Of a DNA stretch of 12,871 nt, positions 1 through 5,559 are shown piece by piece. A program made the translations under genes and the position numbers. The DNA comes from Actinobacteria bacterium UBA5976. Its GTDB lineage: Bacteria > Actinomycetota > Actinomycetes > S36-B12 > UBA5976. The notes beneath the pieces were generated by a model, which did no database searches, was not told where the DNA came from, and saw only the letters and a program-made list of their open reading frames with translations. The DNA is taken from contig DJBM01000042.1 of NCBI GenBank assembly GCA_002430405.1, positions 1 through 12,871 of the forward strand. Reading direction: 5' to 3'. Positions within the stretch are counted from its first letter, which is position 1. The number at the start of each line of letters is the position of its first letter.

Positions 1-213
1 TTAAGTTCCCGAACCCAGTTAGCAGATGCTCGCACGCACGCCAAAACTTGGGATCTCTTACGCCTAACCCGAATGCCAAGCATAAGGGTGGAACTTGGTT
101 ACGCCACGAGTCCCAAAGATAGTTTGGCCTTATGTGATCCAGCAGTTCGAGATAGCCTCGCGGCCGGCTTAAGTTCGGCTCTCACCCGAATATTGGCTCC
201 CCGGATAGGTTGA
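1..213 (+). CDS. cwlM: N-acetylmuramoyl-L-alanine amidase (Amidase_3 family, CwlM-like), C-terminal fragment
   Basis: The plus-strand frame is open from base 1 to a TGA at 211-213 and gives 70 residues of a protein whose start lies outside the window. The fragment reads TWDLLRLTRMPSIRVELGY followed by TSPKD and LCDPAVRDSLAAGL. This is the pattern of the C-terminal end of zinc-dependent Amidase_3 domains, where the conserved Glu of the VELGY motif (codon at 91-93) is the likely catalytic residue. Such enzymes cut the bond between N-acetylmuramic acid and L-alanine in peptidoglycan. In many Actinobacteria the gene next to parB and convergent with it is cwlM, and the arrangement here matches. 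In mycobacteria CwlM acts mainly as a regulator of MurA in the cytoplasm, so enzymatic activity should not be assumed. No sequence follows the amidase core, so this version lacks a long C-terminal tail. The family call is firm; the cwlM name rests on synteny. Confidence 0.8.
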   Translation, partial: LSSRTQLADARTHAKTWDLLRLTRMPSIRVELGYATSPKDSLALCDPAVRDSLAAGLSSALTRILAPRIG

Positions 214-280
214 TTTCAAAGTTTCTTAAGCCTTAAAGCCCTCGCAAAATAAATCTGCTAAAAGTTCATTATTTAACTGG

Positions 281-1363
281 CTAACTAAACATGCCCCGAG
301 CTTTTGGATCAATCACATCAACGATTCTTTTCAGGTCCTCTAGCGTTGCAAATTCAATCGTGACTTTGCCTCGAGATTTACCAAGTTGAACCGTAACGCG
401 CGTATCGAGTTTGTCAGAAAGTCTGTCCCCAATTGATTTGAGTCCAGGCGCACTGATGGTGCCCGCTGATTTCTTGGTGGCCTTCGCCGGTTTATCGTCT
501 TGACCTAACGAAACTATTTCTTCAACTGTTCGAACCGAGAGTCCCTCGGCAACTATTCGACTAGCTAATCTTTCAATCGCACTTTGGTCTTTGAGTCCGA
601 GCAATGCCCGTGCGTGACCAGCGGATATCACGCCTGCTGCCACACGGCGTTGCACGGCAATCGGCAAGTTAAGAAGTCTAAGTGTGTTTGAAATTTGCGG
701 CCGGGAACGACCTAGTCGGGCGGCTAACTCTTCTTGGGTGCCGCCAAAATCTTCCAAAAGTTGTTTGTAGGCGGCCGCTTCTTCAAGGGGGGTTAAAGCT
801 GCGCGGTGCAAGTTCTCAAGTAAGGCATCACGCAACATTGCATCATCAGCCGTCTCGCGAATCAAGGCTGGAATGGTGGTAAATCCAGCCTTCTTAGTTG
901 CCCGTAATCTCCTCTCACCAGCAACTAATTCATAGCCACCACGTGGTGATGGCCGAACCACGATTGGCTGGAGGAGACCAACTTCTTTAATCGAATGTAC
1001 CAATTCGGCTAAAGCTTCATCGTCAAAAACGTGGCGTGGTTGCTGTGCATTTGGAACGATAGAACGCACTGGTAATTCGGCAAAGGTTAAACCCGCGATT
1101 GGTTGTGGCTGATTTGTTTGCGAACTATCAGCGCCAGTTTTTGTGGTTGTGGACTTACCTGGGTAAGACGCGGCTTTAGCCGAAACTGTTCCTTTTGATG
1201 CGGCTCGCTTTGGTGGTAATGCTGAGGGTTTCTTGCTGGACTTACTTGGCGCAACTGGGGTTCTTGCGGCCGGATTAACCGCCGGCTTCTTGGTCGAAGT
1301 TCCACGTGAAACATCTGGAACTAGTGCTCCAAGGCCACGTCCTAAACTTTGTCTCTTAGCCAT
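281..1363 (-). CDS. parB: Chromosome-partitioning protein ParB
   Basis: ParB is a CTP-dependent DNA clamp that loads at parS sites near the origin, spreads, and works with ParA to segregate chromosomes. The 360-residue protein starts with the conserved GRGLGALVPD segment (residues 8-17). A low-complexity Ala/Lys/Pro/Ser linker follows at about 20-90, longer than in many ParBs. The ParB/Srx nucleotide-binding domain starts near residue 97 and includes the GERRLRA motif (149-155) and ENLHR (183-187). A helix-turn-helix (about 208-232, TQEELAARLGRSRPQISNTL) should read parS. The C-terminal dimerisation domain covers roughly 310-355. The ATG lies three bases after the parA stop, with GGAAGGGG as ribosome binding site inside the end of parA, so the two are co-transcribed. 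A parS-like sequence lies within codons 17-22. It converges with the amidase gene on its left. Confidence 0.97.
   Translation of the reverse strand: MAKRQSLGRGLGALVPDVSRGTSTKKPAVNPAARTPVAPSKSSKKPSALPPKRAASKGTVSAKAASYPGKSTTTKTGADSSQTNQPQPIAGLTFAELPVRSIVPNAQQPRHVFDDEALAELVHSIKEVGLLQPIVVRPSPRGGYELVAGERRLRATKKAGFTTIPALIRETADDAMLRDALLENLHRAALTPLEEAAAYKQLLEDFGGTQEELAARLGRSRPQISNTLRLLNLPIAVQRRVAAGVISAGHARALLGLKDQSAIERLASRIVAEGLSVRTVEEIVSLGQDDKPAKATKKSAGTISAPGLKSIGDRLSDKLDTRVTVQLGKSRGKVTIEFATLEDLKRIVDVIDPKARGMFS
1298..1313 (-). promoter_or_regulatory. parS-like site inside the parB coding sequence
   Basis: On the minus strand the sequence is TGTTTCACGTGGAACT, which matches 14 of 16 bases of the consensus parS TGTTTCACGTGAAACA. 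The left half is perfect and the right half has two mismatches. It lies in the codons for Val-Ser-Arg-Gly near the ParB N-terminus. A parS site inside the parB gene itself is known from Bacillus subtilis spo0J. Two mismatches mean weaker binding is possible. Confidence 0.6.
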
Positions 1364-1366
1364 AAG

Positions 1367-2254
1367 TTACCCCTTCCACTTACGATCGGTGATTTCGCGA
1401 GCCGCCGCCAAGTAGGCGACCGCCCCAGTCGAACCTGGGTCATAAGTCATAACTGACTGACCAAATGATGGTGCTTCTGCAACATAAGTCGATCTTGGTA
1501 TCACGGTCTCTAAAACCTTGCTTCCAAAATACCCACGAACTTCCTCAACCACTGAAGTAGATAAATTTGTTGACGGGTTGTACATAGTTAACAAGATTGT
1601 GCTTACATTCAACTCTGGATTTAGCCGTTCCTTCACGAATTCGATGGTGCGTAGTAACTGCTGAACACCTTCTAGTGCATAAAACTCACATTGAATAGGA
1701 ATTAATACCTCTTGAACTGCAGCCAAGGCATTGATAGTTAAAAGCCCCAAACTGGGTGGGCAATCAATGAACACGTAATCCATCTCGTGATCAGCCAAGA
1801 ATTGAGTTAGGGCAACCTTTAACAAAAATGGCCGTTCCAGTTCTGGTACTGAGGTGATTAGTTCGATGTCTGCGCCAGCGAGATCTAGGGTTGCTGGTAA
1901 AACCCACAGCGAATCGAAACCTTGGGCTGGACTTATCATTTCCGCGATTGAAGCGCCATCAAGTAAAACGTCAAAGGAACCGCTTGCGTCTTCGTAATGA
2001 TCGATGCCAAAAGCAGTGCTGGCATTTCCCTGCGGATCTAGGTCGATTACTAAGACGTTGAGTCCGGCCAGACCCATGGCAGCTGCTAAATTAACGGCCG
2101 TAGTAGTTTTACCTACCCCACCTTTTTGATTAACGATGGTAATGATTCGCGTAGTTTTAGGTTTAGCAAAAGAACCTTTTAACCCGCGGCGCACAAAAAC
2201 TGCCGCAGCGGCGGCGCTCGCTAATGGAGTCTCTTCTTCTTCGGTGTTAGACAT
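1367..2254 (-). CDS. parA: Chromosome-partitioning ATPase ParA (Soj)
   Basis: ParA is a Walker-type ATPase that binds DNA non-specifically as an ATP dimer and moves ParB-bound origins apart. The 295-residue protein has the deviant Walker A motif KGGVGKTT (44-51), with the signature first lysine. The DLDPQGN segment (71-77) is the A' box, and VFIDCPP (161-167) is Walker B. The first 36 residues are an extension rich in Glu and Ala with TPLASAAAAAV, similar in place to the TPI..AA tails of other actinobacterial ParAs. This separates the chromosomal type from shorter MinD or plasmid relatives. The ATG at 2254-2252 has AGGTTGG upstream as a plausible ribosome binding site. parB follows after three bases, and rsmG precedes it with a 74-base gap that may hold a separate promoter. 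Confidence 0.97.
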   Translation of the reverse strand: MSNTEEEETPLASAAAAAVFVRRGLKGSFAKPKTTRIITIVNQKGGVGKTTTAVNLAAAMGLAGLNVLVIDLDPQGNASTAFGIDHYEDASGSFDVLLDGASIAEMISPAQGFDSLWVLPATLDLAGADIELITSVPELERPFLLKVALTQFLADHEMDYVFIDCPPSLGLLTINALAAVQEVLIPIQCEFYALEGVQQLLRTIEFVKERLNPELNVSTILLTMYNPSTNLSTSVVEEVRGYFGSKVLETVIPRSTYVAEAPSFGQSVMTYDPGSTGAVAYLAAAREITDRKWKG

Positions 2255-2308
2255 TTTGCCAACCTATTTGGTTACTTATTAATAATTTGTTTAGAGGTCT
2301 AAGCGTAG

Positions 2309-2330
2309 AGCAAACAACCAGAGGTTTGCT
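2309..2330 (-). other. Small stem-loop at the rsmG stop codon
   Basis: AGCAAAC (2309-2315) and GTTTGCT (2324-2330) form a 7-bp stem with an 8-base loop, and the stem includes the first two bases of the rsmG stop on the plus-strand reading. No U-tract follows on the minus strand, so it does not look like an intrinsic terminator. It could trim or attenuate the transcript between rsmG and parA, or be chance. Confidence 0.3.
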
Positions 2331-2925
2331 AGGCAGTAATCCGAACAACTGTCGTTTGCGGGTCAACTAGACCGCGGCCACATTGCAAGATTTCTACTTT
2401 GCGGCTCTTAATAATATCCGCTGCATCTGCTATTTCAGTAGCTGCCGAACTTCCTTTCATGGCTAAAATCTGACCACCTTTAGAAGTTAGTGGTAGCGCC
2501 CAGGTGAGTAGTTTGCCAAGTGGCGCCACTGCTCTGGCCGTTACAACTGGGGCACTTAATTCTTTCAATTCCTCTGCTCGCGCGCGGATAACTTTAACTC
2601 GATCCGTTATTCCTAAGTCAGTTATTACTTCTTCTAAAAACTGTGAACGACGCATTAGTGGCTCGATAAGTCCTATTTGAATATCTGGACGCACTATGGC
2701 CAGAACTACTCCCGGTAATCCAGCCCCACTACCTATGTCAAAAACTTTGGAGTTTTTTGGGATCAATTCTTCAACTACTGCGCAGTTAGCAATGTGCCGA
2801 TCCCAGATTCGATCAACTTCTCGAGGGCCTAAAAATCCTCGCTCTACACCTGCGCCAGCTAACCAAACTGCAAATCGATTAAGGTTTTCGGCAGCCTCTG
2901 GATAAGCCTCAAATATAGGTTTCAA
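2329..2925 (-). CDS. rsmG: 16S rRNA (guanine-N7)-methyltransferase RsmG (GidB)
   Basis: RsmG transfers a methyl group from S-adenosylmethionine to N7 of G527 (E. coli numbering) of 16S rRNA; in several bacteria loss of this mark gives low-level streptomycin resistance. The 198-residue protein has REVDRIWDRHIANC (35-48), the SAM-binding glycine motif VFDIGSGAGLPGVVLA (61-76), the acidic IEPLMRRSQFL segment (87-97) and VTARAVAPLGKLL (128-140), all typical of the family. The start is a TTG at 2925-2923: the frame is closed by a TAG only seven codons upstream (2946-2944) and no ATG or GTG lies between. A GAGAG lies about nine bases before it as a modest ribosome binding site. The gene sits between jag and parA, the usual actinobacterial position; 41 bases separate it from jag, holding a parS site. 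Confidence 0.96.
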   Translation of the reverse strand: MKPIFEAYPEAAENLNRFAVWLAGAGVERGFLGPREVDRIWDRHIANCAVVEELIPKNSKVFDIGSGAGLPGVVLAIVRPDIQIGLIEPLMRRSQFLEEVITDLGITDRVKVIRARAEELKELSAPVVTARAVAPLGKLLTWALPLTSKGGQILAMKGSSAATEIADAADIIKSRKVEILQCGRGLVDPQTTVVRITA

Positions 2926-2945
2926 AAACTTAAACTCTCGATACT

Positions 2946-2961
2946 AGTTTCACGTGAAACA
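2946..2961. promoter_or_regulatory. parS site in the rsmG/jag gap
   Basis: AGTTTCACGTGAAACA matches 15 of 16 bases of the parS consensus; the central 14 bases GTTTCACGTGAAAC are a perfect palindrome. It sits in the 41-base gap between rsmG and jag, about 4.3 kb from the predicted origin, and is expected to be a ParB loading site. Confidence 0.9.
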
Positions 2962-2966
2962 TGAAA

Positions 2967-3434
2967 CTAGGCGGGGAGCACTACGATTCGGCGCTTTGGA
3001 TCCTCGCCCTTAGAAATACTTTTTGCCCCAGCTTCGGCAACTGCGTCATGCACCACCTTGCGCTCAAATGCATTCATAGCCTTCAACTCAACTTCTTCGC
3101 CAGATTCCAATGCTTTGGCAGCAGCAGTTTTAGCCACTTCTACCAGTTTCGTTTTCACTTCGGCGCGGTAACCAGAGATGTCGAGCATTAAACGCGAGCG
3201 TTCACCTGTTTCACGGGTTACTGCAAGTCGAGTTAGCTCCTGTAGTGCCTCGAGGACCGCACCTTTTTCTCCAACTAGTTGGTTTAGGTCTGCTCCAACA
3301 ATGCTGACTGTGGCTCGATCGTTCTCAACATCCATATCAATGTCACCATCGAAATCCGCAATGTCTAATAATGCCTCGAGGTAGTCTGCAGCGATTTCGC
3401 CTTCTTGCTCAAGTAGTGAAAGTTTCTCAGTCAT
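2967..3434 (-). CDS. jag: Jag/KhpB-type RNA-binding protein (KH-R3H)
   Basis: This 155-residue protein belongs to the Jag (SpoIIIJ-associated) family, which binds RNA and is nearly always encoded beside yidC. A KH-like domain spans about 40-90 with the VGEKGA loop at 54-59. The C-terminal R3H domain spans about 95-155, with the name-giving Arg-x3-His in NAFERKVVHDAV (R125, H129). It lacks the extra N-terminal Jag_N domain found in the longer Firmicutes proteins, starting instead with a short acidic segment (DFDGDIDMDVEND). The ATG at 3434-3432 has AAAGG seven bases upstream. It lies between yidC and rsmG, with parS sites in both flanking gaps. Its exact RNA targets cannot be read from sequence. 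Confidence 0.93.
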   Translation of the reverse strand: MTEKLSLLEQEGEIAADYLEALLDIADFDGDIDMDVENDRATVSIVGADLNQLVGEKGAVLEALQELTRLAVTRETGERSRLMLDISGYRAEVKTKLVEVAKTAAAKALESGEEVELKAMNAFERKVVHDAVAEAGAKSISKGEDPKRRIVVLPA

Positions 3435-3504
3435 CTTGTGACCTTTCTTAGTAGGAAGTTTTTCTCAGGTAAGTATTGGTGAGTCGTCTTAAATTAATTC
3501 AGGG

Positions 3505-3520
3505 TGTTTCACGTGAAACT
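3505..3520. promoter_or_regulatory. parS site in the yidC/jag gap
   Basis: TGTTTCACGTGAAACT matches 15 of 16 consensus parS bases; only the last base differs. It ends one base before the yidC stop codon at 3522-3524, in the 87-base gap upstream of jag. It is the counterpart of the 2946-2961 site, about 560 bases away. Confidence 0.9.
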
Positions 3521-3521
3521 A

Positions 3522-4424
3522 CTAGCGCTTCTTTTTTGGTTTCTTTTTTGGTTGCTGGCGAATTGCCTTAGTTTCTGGAAGTGGTTCAGTCTCCACAATA
3601 GATTGCGGATTTTTGCGAGCGTTTTTACTAGCGCGACGAGCTTCCAAAGCCTCGGCGGCGGGTGTTCCTGGTTGCGGACTATTTCGAATTACATAGAACT
3701 GCTGTCCCATAGTCCAAACGTTGGTGGTAAACCAATAAAGCAGTACACCGATTGGAAAGTTGATACCGGTGACAGCAAAAATAACGGGGAATACATAAAG
3801 CAAAATCTTTTGCTGCTTAACCATTGGGTTATCGGGCGCCGTGTTTTTCACAATTAGTTGCCGTTGAGTTATGAAGGTTGTTGCCGTCATAAACATGATC
3901 AAGATCATGGTTACCCAAAATGTTGCACTTGGCGCTGCCGTCTCACTGCGATTCATGAGTGTGCCATAAATCGGGGCATTAAGGATCGTGGCATTTCGCG
4001 CCGATTCGACTAATTGATCAGTCAAAACACCTTTTGGTTTACTTTGCGCTATCCCTTGCAGCACCACAAACAAAGCATAGAAAATCGGTGCCTGGGCCAA
4101 AATTGGTAAACAGCTTGAAAGTGGGTTGGTGCCAGTTTCCTTGTAAAGCTTCATGAGTTCCTGAGATTGCCGCTCACGATCGCCTGCATACTTTTTTTGA
4201 ATTTCTTTTACCTGTGGCTGAATGATTTGGAGGTTGCGCTGGCTTTTGATTTGTTTTACAAATAACGGAATTAAAATTATTCGGATTAAGACCACGAGAA
4301 GAACTATGGCAAGTCCCCAAGCCCACCCACCATCAGAATCAAAGACTGAAGAAGTTAGTGAGTGAAAACTCACTAAGACCCAGCTAACTAAAGTTTCTAA
4401 CCACACCAATGGATTTAAGCTCAT
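3522..4424 (-). CDS. yidC: Membrane protein insertase YidC (Oxa1 family)
   Basis: YidC inserts and folds proteins in the cytoplasmic membrane, alone or with SecYEG. The 300-residue protein has membrane segments at about 34-56, 107-125, 168-188 and 209-240. The first carries the conserved positively charged groove residue (R48 in VLIRIILIPL). Next come a charged cytoplasmic hairpin (about 57-98, KQIKSQ to MKLYKETG) and the NPLSSCLPILAQAPIFYALF motif (100-119). The tail after 250 is polar and ends in a lysine-rich cluster, QQPKKKPKKKR, which in such insertases may contact the ribosome. It lacks the large periplasmic domain of Gram-negative YidC, as expected for an Actinobacterium. Its ATG overlaps the yidD stop in ATGA (4424-4421), implying translational coupling. 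Confidence 0.97.
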   Translation of the reverse strand: MSLNPLVWLETLVSWVLVSFHSLTSSVFDSDGGWAWGLAIVLLVVLIRIILIPLFVKQIKSQRNLQIIQPQVKEIQKKYAGDRERQSQELMKLYKETGTNPLSSCLPILAQAPIFYALFVVLQGIAQSKPKGVLTDQLVESARNATILNAPIYGTLMNRSETAAPSATFWVTMILIMFMTATTFITQRQLIVKNTAPDNPMVKQQKILLYVFPVIFAVTGINFPIGVLLYWFTTNVWTMGQQFYVIRNSPQPGTPAAEALEARRASKNARKNPQSIVETEPLPETKAIRQQPKKKPKKKR

Positions 4425-4759
4425 GCGCCTACAACCTGCCTATCGTTATTAGTTGAATTTTCAATTTTCTTCTTGCTAGTCCAAGTTCCTTTTTCTGGGA
4501 TAAATTCCACCCCGCCGGCTGCCCATGGGTGACAACGTAAGATCCGCCAGATTGTTAGCGCGCTGCCTTTAGTTGCGCCATGAACCCTTACTGCTGCTAA
4601 ACCGTAATGGGAACACGTTGGGTAATAACGGCACACTGGCCCAATTCGGGGACTTAATAAAACTTGATAACTTCGGATTAATGCAACCAAAATCAATACC
4701 AAAATTCGCCCAATGGATTTATCCCATACTTGCTTTCCTGTTAGCGTTATTTTGTTCAT
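4421..4759 (-). CDS. yidD: Membrane protein insertion efficiency factor YidD
   Basis: YidD is a small membrane-associated protein that helps YidC-dependent insertion. The family core is clear: LLSPRIGPVCRYYPTCSHYGLAAV (about 34-57), with its conserved Cys and Pro residues, and RILRCHPWAAGGVEFIP (72-88). An N-terminal hydrophobic helix (about 17-32) could lie on the membrane. At 112 residues it is longer than many relatives of 70-85 residues, because of about 15 extra N-terminal residues and a polar, Lys/Asn-rich tail after 90. The ATG overlaps the rnpA stop in ATGA (4759-4756), and its own TGA overlaps the yidC start the same way, so rnpA, yidD and yidC form a tightly coupled run. Confidence 0.95.
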   Translation of the reverse strand: MNKITLTGKQVWDKSIGRILVLILVALIRSYQVLLSPRIGPVCRYYPTCSHYGLAAVRVHGATKGSALTIWRILRCHPWAAGGVEFIPEKGTWTSKKKIENSTNNDRQVVGA

Positions 4760-5091
4760 GGCTTTGGAACCTTTGTCATGGCAAACTCAAGATTTTCTGT
4801 TAGTTGAGTAAATGTTGCGGTAGCTGCTGGTGGCAAAGCTCTAACAACCACGTGGGAGCCAATCGGAAATTTACTTAGTACTGGTGAAACTATGTGTCTT
4901 AGTTGCCTAGTTACTCGATGTCTAATAACTGAGTTGCCTACATTTTTTCCGACAGCGAAGGCAACCTTTGATTGCCCAGATGTACCGTTAGCCACGTGTA
5001 AAACCACCAATTTTGCTGAAAACCGAGTACCCGATTTCATTACTGCTGAGATTTCCGAAGACTTACGCAACCTTGCCGAGGCCGGAAGCAT
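4756..5091 (-). CDS. rnpA: Ribonuclease P protein component
   Basis: RnpA is the protein subunit that helps the RNase P RNA bind and cleave pre-tRNA 5' leaders. I chose the ATG at 5091-5089, giving 111 residues starting MLPASARLRKSSEISAVM, the normal N-terminus for the family. A GTG at 5166 would add 25 residues, but those codons overlap rpmH in another frame and look unlike RnpA. The signature VGKNVGNSVIRHRVTRQLRH spans about 47-66. The common RNR motif reads Arg-His-Arg here, as in several Actinobacteria. The ribosome binding site is weak. It lies 22 bases after rpmH, which suggests co-transcription with it, and overlaps yidD by four bases. Confidence 0.95.
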   Translation of the reverse strand: MLPASARLRKSSEISAVMKSGTRFSAKLVVLHVANGTSGQSKVAFAVGKNVGNSVIRHRVTRQLRHIVSPVLSKFPIGSHVVVRALPPAATATFTQLTENLEFAMTKVPKP

Positions 5092-5113
5092 GTTAGTTAA
5101 ACCGCTTGGCAGA

Positions 5114-5251
5114 TTAAGCAGATAATTTAGCGCGACCTTTAGCGCGACGAGCGGCAAGAATGCCACGGCCGGCTCGGGTGCTCATGCGGTTACGAAAGCC
5201 GTGCTTTTTTGCGCGGCGGCGTTTGTTTGGTTGATAGGTGCGCTTTGACAT
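5114..5251 (-). CDS. rpmH: 50S ribosomal protein L34
   Basis: A 45-residue minus-strand gene reads MSKRTYQPNKRRRAKKHGF, then RNRMSTRAGRGILAARRAKG and RAKLSA. It is the very basic, highly conserved L34 of the large ribosomal subunit, with the invariant TYQPN and the RMSTRAGR block. The ATG at 5251-5249 has TTGGAG eight bases upstream, a good ribosome binding site. It is the first gene of the leftward operon, divergent from dnaA, with a candidate promoter at 5363-5392. The length is usual for the family. Confidence 0.98.
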   Translation of the reverse strand: MSKRTYQPNKRRRAKKHGFRNRMSTRAGRGILAARRAKGRAKLSA

Positions 5252-5559
5252 GATTGTCACTCCAAGAAATAAAGTTTAGGCGATTAGCCATCGGATGTTC
5301 GCGAGAGGTTAAGTTCGCGAGCATTCGACGAAATACTTATCGATCTACTAGTTAATTAATTAAAGATAAGGGTAAATGCTTCTATTGGTCAAACTAGATG
5401 TTGCTCTAAGTTCCTGTGGAAAACAACTTGTCAATAGGTATCCACAGGCAATAGTCTGCTAACCCTGAGCAATCCACAGGCGAACTATTAGGCAACTTGT
5501 GGGGAACTGAACAAAGTTTAGTTAAGTCACTGAAATTACGGTTTTCTCAGTTGTCGTAA
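5252..5559. promoter_or_regulatory. Divergent rpmH/dnaA intergenic region with DnaA-box-like sites
   Basis: This 308-base gap has no gene. It holds the rpmH ribosome binding site and promoter on the minus strand and four DnaA-box-like 9-mers in its right half: 5415-5423 (minus, TTTTCCACA), 5438-5446 (plus, GTATCCACA), 5470-5478 (plus, CAATCCACA) and 5498-5506 (minus, TTCCCCACA). The first two match TTATCCACA in 8 of 9 bases, the others in 7. Their position just upstream of dnaA fits autoregulation by DnaA, and they may be part of a bipartite origin. I could not identify a convincing -35/-10 pair for dnaA itself. Confidence 0.65.
5363..5392 (-). promoter_or_regulatory. Candidate promoter for the rpmH operon
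   Basis: On the minus strand a -35 TTGACC (5392-5387, 5 of 6) is followed after 18 bases by TATCTT (5368-5363, 4 of 6 to TATAAT). It lies about 112 bases upstream of the rpmH start, which would leave a long leader. rpmH is normally strongly expressed, so a good promoter is expected here. It is a consensus match only. Confidence 0.5.

Noticed and set aside
214..280. Bidirectional terminator between the convergent amidase and parB genes
   Set aside because: The only symmetry is short and AT-rich (CTTAAG/CTTTAAG); there is no stable stem or U-tract.
937..948. Perfect 12-base palindrome CACCACGTGGTG in parB, sharing the CACGTG core of parS
   Set aside because: The flanks do not match parS (TTT/AAA missing), and it lies in a coding region where the codons explain it.
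3211..3226. TGTTTCACGGGTTACT in jag as a fourth parS
   Set aside because: The right half-site is broken; about 12 of 16 matches, in coding sequence.
4844..5003. CACGTG cores at 4849-4854 and 4993-4998 within rnpA as extra parS sites
   Set aside because: Only about 7 and 10 of 16 consensus bases match.
5092..5166. Longer RnpA starting at GTG 5166
   Set aside because: The extra 25 residues overlap the rpmH coding sequence in another frame and are unlike RnpA N-termini; the ATG at 5091 gives the usual start.
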